64,000 nucleotides of DNA from positions 3,283 to 67,282 of the forward strand of contig JAZRFM010000033.1 of assembly GCA_045661345.1 (NCBI GenBank). Direction: 5' to 3'. This document shows, in pieces, positions 51,227 to 60,639 of the stretch. Below the pieces are notes generated by a model. That model had not been told where the DNA came from. It made no database searches and saw nothing but the letters and a program-made list of their open reading frames with translations. The DNA is from RUG12461 sp045661345. Its GTDB lineage: Bacteria; Bacillota; Clostridia; Lachnospirales; Lachnospiraceae. The translations under genes were made by a program, and so were the position numbers. Every line of letters begins with the position of its first letter. The stretch's first letter is position 1.

Positions 51227-51306
51227 TTGGAGCGGGTTAAAGCGCCGGAGCCTTATTACCGGGATCTTCCGCCGGAAGCGTATTATTCCGGCGTTTTGGA
51301 AAATGC

Positions 51307-53037
51307 ATGAGTGATATGAATGACAACCTACTGAATAAATACAGGCGCGTAGGGGATCTTTCCCTGTTCAAGTTCCGGGAGTACCTGCCCACGATGCTCC
51401 TGACCAATATGTCTACCCTGCTTCTTATCACGGTGGACGGGCTTGTTGTGGGCAATCTTGCAGGGGAAGATGCACTGTCAGCGGTTTCTGTTTTTTCACC
51501 GCTGTCCATTCTGATCGGGGTTCTCGCCGTTCTGACATCCTGCGGGATCAGCACCGGTCTGTCAACCACCATCGGCAGCAACGAAGGGTCGGCCATCAAA
51601 CGGATCAAAGGGGCGTCCTTCCGGCTGATGCTCTATCTGTCTGTTTTTGCATCCTTTGTCCAGATCCCCCTTGTCTGGATTCTTTTGAAAGCATACCGGC
51701 TGCCGGAAGCCATCCATGCCATGACCTGGGAGTATGCAATCGGCATCATGATCGCCACTCCCCTGGGCATGATCTCCACGGTGGGCACCTATATGCTGCA
51801 GATTGCCGGCAAAATGAAGATCCTGGCATATCTGACGATCCTGGAGGGTGCGGTCAACCTCGCTCTTGATCTTCTGTTTGTGGGCCCGCTTCAAATGGGT
51901 GCAGCGGGTGCGGGTCTGGGCACGGCCTGCGCAAATCTGGTCCGCTGCGGCACCACCGTGCTTTGTCTCCTGCATTATACAGATATGCTCCGTTACCGGA
52001 AAGGCAGGTATACGTTTGCCGAATACAAAGATATTCTGCGCCTTGGCATTCCGGACGCAGTATCCGCGCTGGTGAGCGCCCTGCAGAATTACTGTATGGT
52101 GAAGATACTGCTGCTGGGATTCGGAGACAGCGGCGGGGTAATCAACGGTGTCCGGCTCCTCTGCTTTTCTGTCGTGAATGTTCTCATCACCGGGATTCTC
52201 GGTTCCATGCGTCCGCTGGTGGGGCTTCTGGAGGGCGCCGGTGACAGGGAGGGATTAAAAATACTGCTGCGCCAGGGGGCACGCTTTATGGCCGTCATCA
52301 TCGGTGCCGCCACTGCATTCGTGGAGCTTTTTCCCGGCCTTTTTTTCGCGATCAACGGGATCGATCATATGCCCCGGGGAGGGCCGGCTGCCATCCGCGT
52401 CTTCGCCGTCTATTTATTGCCGTATGCCTTTGGCGCCTTTTTTCTACTCTTTCTCGTGAACAAAAAGGACACGCGCTACACCACAAGGGTTACCATCATC
52501 GGCAACATCACCCAGCCTTTATTTGCGCTTGGTCTTATGCTGACGCTTCCTGCTCCGTGGATCTATCTGTCCATGAGCCTGACCGCCGTTTGTGTGACGG
52601 TTCTTTATATGCGCCGTTATAAACGTCTCACCGACAGGGATCTCGAGGAAGAAAGCCGCGACACGGCAGTTCTGTATATGAGCGTGCGCAAACAGGATGC
52701 TGTGGAGGCGTCCCGTGCCATCCGTCTGATTGCGGAAGAACATGGGATGAATCCGAAAATCTCCTACCGGATCGCGCTCTGTATGGAAGAAATGGTTGCT
52801 TATATGGAGACTGTCAATGAGAAAAAAATCGCGGCTCAGATCATTGTCCGGTTCAAGGGAAACGGAGAAGCAACCTTTGTGATCATGGACAATGGTAAGT
52901 GTATCGCACTCCAGAATGAGGAAGAAAAGGAAAAAGGGCTGAGTACGGATAACTATGTACTCATGCAGCGTCTGGCTAAAAGTGTAAAATACCAATACGT
53001 GCAGGATATGAATTACACGATTCTGGAATTTGCCTGA
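51307..53037 (+). CDS. MATE-family transporter fused to HATPase-like domain
   Basis: 576 residues; ordinary MATE proteins are about 450. Residues 1-~440 have twelve hydrophobic segments with the MATE pattern (TVDGLVVGNLAGEDALSAVS, 'SCGISTGLS', 'GAAGAGLGTA'). The last ~125 residues are soluble and resemble an anti-sigma/histidine-kinase type ATPase: SYRIALCMEEMVAYM (N-box position) and FVIMDNGKCI (G1-like). The tail should face the cytosol and could couple transport to ATP or a partner. Substrate unknown. It heads a plus-strand gene group. Confidence 0.88.
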   Translation: MSDMNDNLLNKYRRVGDLSLFKFREYLPTMLLTNMSTLLLITVDGLVVGNLAGEDALSAVSVFSPLSILIGVLAVLTSCGISTGLSTTIGSNEGSAIKRIKGASFRLMLYLSVFASFVQIPLVWILLKAYRLPEAIHAMTWEYAIGIMIATPLGMISTVGTYMLQIAGKMKILAYLTILEGAVNLALDLLFVGPLQMGAAGAGLGTACANLVRCGTTVLCLLHYTDMLRYRKGRYTFAEYKDILRLGIPDAVSALVSALQNYCMVKILLLGFGDSGGVINGVRLLCFSVVNVLITGILGSMRPLVGLLEGAGDREGLKILLRQGARFMAVIIGAATAFVELFPGLFFAINGIDHMPRGGPAAIRVFAVYLLPYAFGAFFLLFLVNKKDTRYTTRVTIIGNITQPLFALGLMLTLPAPWIYLSMSLTAVCVTVLYMRRYKRLTDRDLEEESRDTAVLYMSVRKQDAVEASRAIRLIAEEHGMNPKISYRIALCMEEMVAYMETVNEKKIAAQIIVRFKGNGEATFVIMDNGKCIALQNEEEKEKGLSTDNYVLMQRLAKSVKYQYVQDMNYTILEFA

Positions 53038-53129
53038 CAGCCATTATTTTTCATCAGCGCCGCCGCAAAAATATGTTTTCGCGGCAGCCGCCATGGTTCA
53101 TCAGCGTTTCCGTTAAGAAGGAAAAACAG

Positions 53130-54572
53130 TTGAAGAAAGAAAACACCACCCTGTTATCCATCATCATGACTGTTTGTCACTGTGAAGCTTCCCCTGCACA
53201 GTGCCGTGACAGTGCGCTCCCGCCTCTCCCCCGAGACTGGGAGCTGATTGTTGCGGACGGTGGTTCGAAAGCCGCTGCGAGAAACAAAGGACTTTCCCTG
53301 GCACATGGTGAATATGTGACCTTTCTGGACAGCGATGACCGTATCACAGACCTGTTTTTGCAGCAAGGCGGAGAGCTCCTTCGTAAGGCCGCCGGTCTTA
53401 CCATCTTCGGGATCGAAGACACCTCCTTATCCGGTGAGGGTGAATCCCCGGCAGTTTGGAGCCGGGTCTATCACCGTGTTTCCGCATTTGCGGACGATGT
53501 CATACGAAAAGGGGCTCTTGCGTTTGACTCCGGCTGCAGCCATTTCTACCAAAGGCACCTGATCGAAGCGGCCGGTCTGCGCTTTGATGAAACTGTTGCC
53601 TTTGGGGAAGACCGGCTTTTCAACTACCGGTATCTGACCCTGTTGGCTGAGGAAACGGATGGCACGGATTCTCCCGGGCAAAGCCCGGAAATCGCGGTTC
53701 TTATCTCCGGGATACCGATGCTTTTCCCCCTTCCAAAGGACAGCGCCGCCATGTCGGGCCCGCAGGCTCCGCACTCCTTCCGGTTGGCAAACCGGCTTCA
53801 CGAGGCCGGAATGCAATGCTTCTTTTCTCTGTCAAAGGAGGTTACCGGGGAGGAAAAGCTGGATTTTGAAGCCTCTTCTATTTCCCGGGAAATCGAGCAT
53901 GCCACCGACCGCTTTGCAGCGCATCCCGGGGAACGGGAAGAAAATCTCCCCGAGATCAATCAGCTCCTCTTTGGCGGTCCCTATGACGATCACGCAAAAA
54001 TAGATGCCCTTGTGATCCTGGGCAGCAACAATTGCGGGTACAAGGCGGATGCCGCATTCCGCATCGGAAAGGAAAATCCGGGAATGAAATATATCGTCAG
54101 CGGCGCGAACCTCCATTCCAGCGGTACCTGTTCGGAGGCGGCGTATCTGTCCGATTGCCTGCAAAAGTACGGTGTCCCTCCCTCTGACATTTATGCAGAA
54201 AATCGTGCCCGCTATACCAAGCAGAATCTTGCGTTTTCCGCAGAGATCCTCCATGAGCTTCTGGCAAAGGGGGAACTGCAAGGCAGTGCCGGGATGGGAG
54301 ATGGCGCTTCAGAAGAAAGAAAACCCAGGGTGGGCATTCTGACCGGCGGCTTTCACATCCCGCGTGCGAGATTGATTGCAGAGGAAATGGATACGTTAAC
54401 GGACTTTGCACTGTTCTGGTTCCCGGCTTATGGTCCCGTGACACGAAAGGATTCATGGTTTGAAAGCCGTGCTGGCAGGACAATCGTGCTGGGTGAGCTG
54501 AAAAAAACACTGAAGCAGAGGAAGGAATCCCCGGCTTTGCAGGAACAGACCAATGAGCATCCCAAGAGGTAA
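53130..54572 (+). CDS. GT2 glycosyltransferase-DUF218 (YdcF-like) fusion
   Basis: 480 residues from the TTG at 53130, chosen because AAGAAGGA lies upstream; an ATG at 53073 has no ribosome site. An N-terminal GT2 domain (LLSIIMTVC, IVADGGS, FLDSDDR) is joined by a linker to a DUF218 domain (~280-460): DALVILGSNN, IVSGANLHSS, EAAYLSDCL-KYGV, YTKQNLAF, GGFHIPRARL. DUF218 proteins are linked to envelope polysaccharide turnover. The GT2 part is short. The fusion is unusual. Confidence 0.82.
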   Translation: MKKENTTLLSIIMTVCHCEASPAQCRDSALPPLPRDWELIVADGGSKAAARNKGLSLAHGEYVTFLDSDDRITDLFLQQGGELLRKAAGLTIFGIEDTSLSGEGESPAVWSRVYHRVSAFADDVIRKGALAFDSGCSHFYQRHLIEAAGLRFDETVAFGEDRLFNYRYLTLLAEETDGTDSPGQSPEIAVLISGIPMLFPLPKDSAAMSGPQAPHSFRLANRLHEAGMQCFFSLSKEVTGEEKLDFEASSISREIEHATDRFAAHPGEREENLPEINQLLFGGPYDDHAKIDALVILGSNNCGYKADAAFRIGKENPGMKYIVSGANLHSSGTCSEAAYLSDCLQKYGVPPSDIYAENRARYTKQNLAFSAEILHELLAKGELQGSAGMGDGASEERKPRVGILTGGFHIPRARLIAEEMDTLTDFALFWFPAYGPVTRKDSWFESRAGRTIVLGELKKTLKQRKESPALQEQTNEHPKR

Positions 54573-54578
54573 CATGCG

Positions 54579-55820
54579 ATGATCACCATAGGAAAGCCGA
54601 CTATCACCATTGCTCAAAACACTGCCTATCTGAAGGCGCCTGTATCGATTTCCAAAGACACCGTGCAGAAATATCTGCAAGTGACGGGAGAGCTTCCCAA
54701 TTGTTCCTGGCTTACGGATGTGGATTATCCTTCGGTATTCCGGGAAGAAGACAGCAGTCTCTGGTTCGCGGTGGACGTATCCTTCGCAGCGTCTCTGAGT
54801 GACCGGAGAAGCAACGCTTTTGTGCTTGCCATGTTCTGGTATGCAATGGCCTGCGGATCGGACATCTGTTTTGACGCTCCGATGTCAGAGAGGCTGTATC
54901 GCGGCCTGACAGAGAAGCTCATGCCGGCCCTTGCGGAAAACGGCTTTTCCCCGATCTCCCTTTCAGGTCCGCTCATTTCCGACAGGGTGGCTGTCTATGA
55001 AGGCTTTGCCACGGGTATGTCCTGCGGCGTTGATTCCTTTTATACCCTTCATTGCTATGAATCCCGGCTGACGCACCTGACCTTCTACAGCGGCAGCGGC
55101 ATTCTCCCCTATGTAAAAAGACCTTACCGCATCGACGAGATCTTTGAGGATCGGGAGCGTACCTTTTCGGAATATATCGCCCGTGCGCAGGCCGTCGCAG
55201 AAAAACGCGGTCTTCCCTTCGTTGCGGTCAATACCAATCTGGACAGGGATTTCTACCGGGGCGGATACGTGTATTCCGCGATGTACCGCCACACCGCCTG
55301 CTCGCTGGCGCTTGAAAAGCTGTTTACGGTATATATCAGTTCTTCCTCCGGCCACAGGGAGCATACCATGGAGGTATCGCTGTTCTCTCCCACCCAGCTT
55401 TACGAGGATCTTCTCTGCGACTGTCTGCAGACCGAGTCCTTCCGTTACATGACCAGTGATCATGATCTTCGTGTCGACAAGATCAAAGCGATTGCGGATG
55501 ATAAGGATTTCCAGCGGTCTGCGGAGGTCTGCTTCAATCAGACGCAGGGACAGAAGAACTGCGGGAAATGCTTCGGATGCTGGAAAACCATGATCCCTCT
55601 GGATATGCTGGGAAAGCTGGATCAATTCCGAGACAGCTTTGATCTGGAAGAATATGATCAGGACCGGCGTAAGGTTTTTTCGGATCTGATCCGTTTTTCT
55701 TTTCTTCCCGAGGCTGCTTCCGCAAAAGACATGGTGGAGCAGCTGGTGTCTCTGGCCAAGGCAGTGCCCTCAGAAGCCGGTCATGAGTTCCTTTCGGTAT
55801 GGCGCGATCTTTCGGGATAA
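54579..55820 (+). CDS. PP-loop ATPase-like enzyme with Cys4 knuckle
   Basis: 413 residues. GMSCGVDSF at about 147 is a variant of the SGGxDS PP-loop that binds ATP in adenylating enzymes, and near the C-terminus CFN...NCGKCFGCWKTM gives a Cys cluster as in QueC-type enzymes. The overall length and a ~130-residue N-terminal extension differ from QueC. It may adenylate an unknown carboxylate or thiolate substrate. It follows the GT2-DUF218 gene by 6 bases, so they are co-expressed. Confidence 0.7.
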   Translation: MITIGKPTITIAQNTAYLKAPVSISKDTVQKYLQVTGELPNCSWLTDVDYPSVFREEDSSLWFAVDVSFAASLSDRRSNAFVLAMFWYAMACGSDICFDAPMSERLYRGLTEKLMPALAENGFSPISLSGPLISDRVAVYEGFATGMSCGVDSFYTLHCYESRLTHLTFYSGSGILPYVKRPYRIDEIFEDRERTFSEYIARAQAVAEKRGLPFVAVNTNLDRDFYRGGYVYSAMYRHTACSLALEKLFTVYISSSSGHREHTMEVSLFSPTQLYEDLLCDCLQTESFRYMTSDHDLRVDKIKAIADDKDFQRSAEVCFNQTQGQKNCGKCFGCWKTMIPLDMLGKLDQFRDSFDLEEYDQDRRKVFSDLIRFSFLPEAASAKDMVEQLVSLAKAVPSEAGHEFLSVWRDLSG

Positions 55821-55869
55821 TCCGTCACGGCTGCTCCGGGTTCAGGATCTGCTTTGCATATGCCAGACA

Positions 55870-55898
55870 TTGACATATCCATGCCCCGGCACTACTAT
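55870..55898 (+). promoter_or_regulatory. Promoter of the acyltransferase gene
   Basis: TTGACA (55870-55875) and TACTAT (55893-55898) are 17 bases apart, about 64 bases before the ATG. Confidence 0.8.
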
Positions 55899-55962
55899 AT
55901 TGCTTGAAAAGCGGCATTCCGGTAACTAACCGCAAAACGTCAGATTCCTTAAGACAAACGTC

Positions 55963-57084
55963 ATGAATAACCGAATTGATGAAATCGATATGCTAAAAGG
56001 CATCGGCATCCTTTGTGTGATGTTCATCCACATATGCACCATCACAGGCGTGGACAGCGGCAGCGTGGTCGCATCCCTTCGTGCGCCGATCATAGGGATG
56101 TTTTTTCTCTTATCCGGCTACACCTCCACCGCCAAAAAGAAGAGCCTGCCACGACAGATCGGGCGCAATGCATGGCGGCTCCTGAAGCCCTACTACCTGT
56201 GCTCGGCAGCGATTCTTGTGATGCTTGCGATCATCTATCTCGGCATTGAGAAGAAGTCGGCGACATGGTTCCTGGACGGCACTTTGGGGATACTGTTCCA
56301 GCTACAGTCGTTTCATTATTTTGATCCTGTATCCTCAGGCTTTCATCCCATGTTCTATACGGTGCTGATCGGCTGGTTTCTGTTTCAGATGGTCGTTTCA
56401 CAGCTCCTGTTCACACCCCTCCTGCATGCGCTCCACAAAAAAAAGAGCTTCTGGAAGCTGCTGTGGGCGCTGATCCTGCTTGCGACGGGTGCCGTATTCT
56501 ATGTACTGAATCTACAGGGGCTCAACGAAGCATTTTTCCCGACGGTTTGCAAGATCTTCATTCTCCCGAACATCTTCGGGATCGCAGGGCTCATGATGCT
56601 CGGTAATTATCTTGCCTCCCTGTCGCTCCTTGACTTTGACAGGCTTTCCCCGGGGCGAAAAGCCTTCTGTCTGCTGACACTTCCCGTTATCGCAATCTTT
56701 GTCCTGACCGATGACCGTCTGTATGATTTTCCCATCGGAAAATGGGGGTCCTTCGGACCCTTCAGTTATTTCCTGACGCCGGTCTTCGCCATCGCTCTCG
56801 TCCTGCTCCTCGGGGTCGGCTGTAATCTCGCGAAGAGACTCAAGGCTCTGAAACGTATCCTCCTCCATTACGGCAGGAATTCGATGGACTACCTGCTGGT
56901 TCACTTCCCCATCGCGTTTCTTGTCGCCTATATCGGCGGATTCTGGTACAACTTCCTGTCCGATCCGATCCCGAAGGACGGCGCAATCGGTCTGCACTTT
57001 GTCATTCTTCTGATGGCGGTCCCGGCGTTGTCATACCCGGTGGCATGGCTGCACAGCAGGCTTCACAGCAGGAAGGCTCAGTGA
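55963..57084 (+). CDS. Membrane acyltransferase 3 family protein
   Basis: 373 residues with about ten hydrophobic segments. The start IDEIDMLKGIGILCVMFIH carries the family His after the first helix, and GMFFLLSGYTS is the second family motif. Such enzymes O-acetylate or acylate surface glycans. It is transcribed from its own promoter (55870-55898) after the PP-loop gene. Confidence 0.9.
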   Translation: MNNRIDEIDMLKGIGILCVMFIHICTITGVDSGSVVASLRAPIIGMFFLLSGYTSTAKKKSLPRQIGRNAWRLLKPYYLCSAAILVMLAIIYLGIEKKSATWFLDGTLGILFQLQSFHYFDPVSSGFHPMFYTVLIGWFLFQMVVSQLLFTPLLHALHKKKSFWKLLWALILLATGAVFYVLNLQGLNEAFFPTVCKIFILPNIFGIAGLMMLGNYLASLSLLDFDRLSPGRKAFCLLTLPVIAIFVLTDDRLYDFPIGKWGSFGPFSYFLTPVFAIALVLLLGVGCNLAKRLKALKRILLHYGRNSMDYLLVHFPIAFLVAYIGGFWYNFLSDPIPKDGAIGLHFVILLMAVPALSYPVAWLHSRLHSRKAQ

Positions 57085-57117
57085 CGCTCTTTTCCGGCAT
57101 TTCCCCTCACCTTTTCA

Positions 57118-57906
57118 TCACTCGCCGACGATCAGATCCTCCAGATCTTTTTCCTCATTCAGGATATTCAGGTCGATATACTTTTCTCCACCGGTATACC
57201 CCTTCAGTTCTCCCCGGTTCAGATACTGCCAGATATGCCAGTCATCCCGATACGTCCAGCTCAAGGGCTGATACAGGCTGGATATCCATTTTTTGTATTC
57301 ATCAAATTCCCCCTTGAGATATTGATCGTAGATATCCGTTCTTGTATAGATCAGGGGCTTTACTCCATATTCCTTCTCAATGCGCTCCAGATAAATGCGT
57401 AATTCCCGCACGACATCCTCTTTTTCCGGCGGGTTCTGTTCTTTATCCCCGTAGTATTCCACATCCACTGCGGGAAGCAGTCTTCCCGTCAGGTCGGGTC
57501 CCACTGCTTCAATGAAATTCTCTGCCTGTGTGATCCCCTCACTGTCATAGGAAAAGAAATGGTAAGCGCCCGACAGCAGTCCTGCTTTTTTCGCTTTTTC
57601 CCAGTTCTCCGCAAAGCGCGGATCCTTCGTTTCGCTTCCTTCTGATGCTTTTATGTAGATGAACTGTATATTCTGCGCCTTCAATTCCTCCATATCGATA
57701 TCTGCCTGATAGGAGGACACATCAACTCCCATCGTGCTCTTTTCTTCATTCACGAACCACGGATTGATAAATATCTTTTTCTGTTTTGCCAGCAGAAACA
57801 CCGTGAGAAAAATCACCACGATGGCTGCGGCGAGGACCGCGATCACGATCATTACGTTTCTGATTGTCTTTTTGTTGTTTTTTTTCATCTTTTTACAAGT
57901 CTCCAT
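57118..57906 (-). CDS. Membrane-anchored GH25 lysozyme
   Basis: 262 residues. One N-terminal membrane helix (about 16-40) precedes a GH25 domain: GVDVSSYQADID, IYIKASEG, GAYHFFSYDSEG and the catalytic DVEYYG (D-x-E). GH25 enzymes cut the MurNAc-GlcNAc bond of peptidoglycan. It should work outside the membrane, in wall remodelling. It converges with the acyltransferase gene. Confidence 0.93.
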   Translation of the reverse strand: METCKKMKKNNKKTIRNVMIVIAVLAAAIVVIFLTVFLLAKQKKIFINPWFVNEEKSTMGVDVSSYQADIDMEELKAQNIQFIYIKASEGSETKDPRFAENWEKAKKAGLLSGAYHFFSYDSEGITQAENFIEAVGPDLTGRLLPAVDVEYYGDKEQNPPEKEDVVRELRIYLERIEKEYGVKPLIYTRTDIYDQYLKGEFDEYKKWISSLYQPLSWTYRDDWHIWQYLNRGELKGYTGGEKYIDLNILNEEKDLEDLIVGE

Positions 57907-57921
57907 TCCCAGGCATGTCCA

Positions 57922-58332
57922 TCATGATCCATCCGGTCTTTTCCATAATGCATATTCCAGCTGTACGTCAAATGGTTCCTCCGCTGCCAGAACCTCATTA
58001 ATCTCCTCAGCATGTTTGCAGCCAAGCGCACGGTAAGCCGCCTGTGATTCCTTCGAGGAATGACCCGATATGTACAGCTTATCTGCCCCAAGCCGTATAG
58101 CCTCTTCGCAGATCATGGCAAAAAGCTTCCTTCCAATGCCCCGGTGCCGATATTCCTCTGAAATCTGAAAGCAGACCAATTCCACATAATTCGGCACAAG
58201 CACCCATTTCTGATCCACTTCTCTCCAGCACTCGGTCACAGTCTGGTGGCGGACAAAAGAATCCAGTGAATGTGCGTTAAAACAATCTGCATCTAATTTT
58301 TTATATTGTATTTTGCCACTCACTCTTGTCAA
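57922..58332 (-). CDS. GNAT acetyltransferase, probably internally deleted
   Basis: 136 residues from a TTG start. The second half is a good GNAT C-terminal half: ISEEYRHRGIGRKLF (CoA loop), DKLYISGHSSKESQAAYRALGC and a final QLEYAL. From memory of the family, homologues have about 70 more residues between the VRHQTVTECWR segment and the CoA loop; here they are directly joined. The protein may be inactive. It lies 16 bases upstream of the lysozyme gene. Confidence 0.6.
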   Translation of the reverse strand: MTRVSGKIQYKKLDADCFNAHSLDSFVRHQTVTECWREVDQKWVLVPNYVELVCFQISEEYRHRGIGRKLFAMICEEAIRLGADKLYISGHSSKESQAAYRALGCKHAEEINEVLAAEEPFDVQLEYALWKRPDGS

Positions 58333-58334
58333 GA

Positions 58335-59405
58335 TTAATGCTGCTCCTGATATGCTGCGATGCGCTTTGCCACATTTTCCCTGATGTTGTTGTAAAACAG
58401 CGCGTAGTCCCCATTGTGGTAGCTCTGGGGGCCAAAGGTGTCGCCTCCAACGGGTTCCGTATCCGCATTCGTCAGAACGGATCCGCGTTCGAGAACAACC
58501 TTTGCGTCCGCTCCGATGTCTTTTATCTCATATTCACCGGTTTTTTCATTCAGAACACGCGAACCAAGATTCTCGCTCGCCGGTGCGTACGTTTCATCAA
58601 GTTTCCAATTCAGTGGATTGATGCTGATTGCGTTCGGCAGAAGCACGGCATTACTGGCATTCTGCTCCACATTCCTCGGTCCCTCGGTGTTCCAGCTGAT
58701 GATGACGCCGGTGTCACTCTCGCCGGTGGCGAACTTCAGATGCGGGTTTTCCGCAAGGTAATCCTTCGTGATAGAGAAGCCTATGACGTATGCCGCGATC
58801 ATGCGCTCGTAATAATCGGGATGCTCCTTGAAATAATCTTTCAGCACAAGACTGACAATGGCCGAGCCCTGACTGTGACCTGCAATAATAAACGGACGTC
58901 CATTGTTGTAGTTCTCGAAGTAGTAGTCAAGTGCGGCGGTGATGTCGGCATAGGGGACGGTGGCAAAAGCTGTGCGCGGGTCGCCGGACTTCTTCGCTTC
59001 TTTCGCAGCGTACATCATTCCTGCCTGACGGTAGTACGGCATGAACACATTGGTAGAATCCTCGTAGACACTTGCCAGTACCGGATAGTTGGTTTTCACG
59101 CCCTCCAGCATCTCGGCGTTGTCGAGCGGAGCAAAATCCGGGTCTCCTTCGTTTTCAGCCATGTATTCCGTCGGGTAAACGAAGAATGTATCGACGTCCT
59201 TCGTTATTTCAGGGATCTGATACCAGCATTCCTTTTTGGAATAGTCAGGCGCTTCATTTGCAGCTTTCGCAGCCGGAGCCGGAATGGATGCAGAACCGCC
59301 CTCTGCAGCAGGCGTTTCTGACTCCGGTTTTGGTGCTCCGCCGCAGGCTGACAAACTAAAGACCATGGTAGGAATCATGACCAATGTTAAAAATCTTTTC
59401 TTCAT
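58335..59405 (-). CDS. DUF3089-type alpha/beta-hydrolase lipoprotein
   Basis: 356 residues. The signal peptide ends at a lipobox (SLSACG); AGGAGG precedes the ATG. The mature domain has VDTFFVYPTEY, an IIAGHSQGSA nucleophile elbow (Ser in GHSQG) and SWNTEG, typical of DUF3089. It is probably an extracytoplasmic esterase or lipase of unknown substrate. Confidence 0.87.
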   Translation of the reverse strand: MKKRFLTLVMIPTMVFSLSACGGAPKPESETPAAEGGSASIPAPAAKAANEAPDYSKKECWYQIPEITKDVDTFFVYPTEYMAENEGDPDFAPLDNAEMLEGVKTNYPVLASVYEDSTNVFMPYYRQAGMMYAAKEAKKSGDPRTAFATVPYADITAALDYYFENYNNGRPFIIAGHSQGSAIVSLVLKDYFKEHPDYYERMIAAYVIGFSITKDYLAENPHLKFATGESDTGVIISWNTEGPRNVEQNASNAVLLPNAISINPLNWKLDETYAPASENLGSRVLNEKTGEYEIKDIGADAKVVLERGSVLTNADTEPVGGDTFGPQSYHNGDYALFYNNIRENVAKRIAAYQEQH

Positions 59406-59640
59406 TTCTGTTCCTCCTTTTCATCATCGGTTATGGTTCTCAGTTTTCATGAAAGCAGATATGGTAAGATATCCTGCAAAAGCAAACAGTATCAGAAAGA
59501 ATCCTCTTATCAGTTTCTCATCGTCTCATCTGTAAGATATGATTTTACGTTCATCCATTTGTTTACTGCCTTCCCCGTCCCTAATACCTGTTCTCTAATC
59601 CTGTATCTCCCGCTGCCCGGGTATTTCGGATGATCTCCGG
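59406..59640. other. 235-base intergenic region without a gene
   Basis: Besides the AGGAGG site of the DUF3089 gene, a weak minus-strand TTGCTT-17-ATATCT pair is possible near 59460-59490. No other structure was found. Confidence 0.4.
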
Positions 59641-60168
59641 TCAGTGAATCATGTTTTCAGTCAAATCCTCCCTGCGAATGACCGAGACATGGGTGGTTCC
59701 GTTGACTTCGTCCGGATATTCGCGGTCAAAGCGCATGCCGATGGATTCCGCCGTCTTGATCGACGGAGTATTGGTGTACTTGCAGTATGAATACAACGCT
59801 GGATAGTCGGTATTCTGAAAAGCCCAGTTTCGCACAGCCATCGCGGCTTCACCGGCATAGCCCTTCCGCTGGCAATCGCGGCGGATGTGATAGCCGATTT
59901 CGGGAAGGATTTCCCCTTCCATATTTTGAAGCGTCAACCCGCAGTCGCCGATCAGCTCACCGGTTTCCTTCAGGCAGACAGCCCACAGCCCGAAGCCGTC
60001 CTTCCGATAGCGGTTCATGTTCCGTTCGATCCAGTCCCTGACCCGTTTCTCATCGAAGGCACAAGGATAATGCTGCATAATATCAGAATCAGCCAGGACT
60101 GCATATAATGCTTCATAATCATCTGTATTCATCTCACGAAGCACCAGTCTTTTCGTTTCCAGAACCAT
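59641..60168 (-). CDS. RimJ/RimL-type GNAT acetyltransferase
   Basis: 175 residues, standard length. ETKRLVLREM at the start, then IGYHIRRDCQRKGYAGEAA with the CoA-binding loop, and NTPSIKTAESIGM complete an Acetyltransf_3 domain. Such enzymes acetylate protein N-termini or small amines; the substrate is unknown. It follows the VOC gene by 6 bases. Confidence 0.9.
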   Translation of the reverse strand: MVLETKRLVLREMNTDDYEALYAVLADSDIMQHYPCAFDEKRVRDWIERNMNRYRKDGFGLWAVCLKETGELIGDCGLTLQNMEGEILPEIGYHIRRDCQRKGYAGEAAMAVRNWAFQNTDYPALYSYCKYTNTPSIKTAESIGMRFDREYPDEVNGTTHVSVIRREDLTENMIH

Positions 60169-60174
60169 ACAGTT

Positions 60175-60639
60175 TCACCTTTTGTCCAGGCAGGCTGTCA
60201 CAAAATCGAGCGGAATATCCATCCGAACCGACGTTTCCTCTGCCGATAAGCCCTGCTCCATGAAGCGAAGAATAACCGTATCCAGCTTTTCCCCGACCTC
60301 GATGATATGCTTGTCCGGATCATAGAACCGGATGACGCGCTGGCCCCAGCGGTGTTCAAACAGCTCATGAACATAGCAGATATCAAATGATTTCAGATGA
60401 TCGCAGAACCCGTCCATATCCTCTTCTTCAAAATAGATCTCTCCCGCGTTGTTCGGCAGCACGACGCTTTCCATTCGAATAAAGGCCTTCCACGTGTCCA
60501 TGGTCTGCATCACAAGTCCGCCGTCCAGGGTAACATTCGCGCCAAAGTCGGCGATAACATTCAGCCCCAGCACATCATGATAGAATTGCTTGCTTTTCTC
60601 CATGTCCGCAACAGCGATCAGTGTACTTGTATATCTCAT
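60175..60639 (-). CDS. VOC-family glyoxalase/dioxygenase-like protein
   Basis: 154 residues from the ATG at 60639, with AGAGGGG upstream. The domain runs from STLIAVADMEKSKQFYHDVLG to FYDPDKHIIEVGE, the paired beta-alpha-beta motif of the VOC superfamily. A C-terminal helix pair of ~30 residues follows. The in-frame sequence upstream (60640-60807) is a different gene's tail. Confidence 0.88.
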   Translation of the reverse strand: MRYTSTLIAVADMEKSKQFYHDVLGLNVIADFGANVTLDGGLVMQTMDTWKAFIRMESVVLPNNAGEIYFEEEDMDGFCDHLKSFDICYVHELFEHRWGQRVIRFYDPDKHIIEVGEKLDTVILRFMEQGLSAEETSVRMDIPLDFVTACLDKR

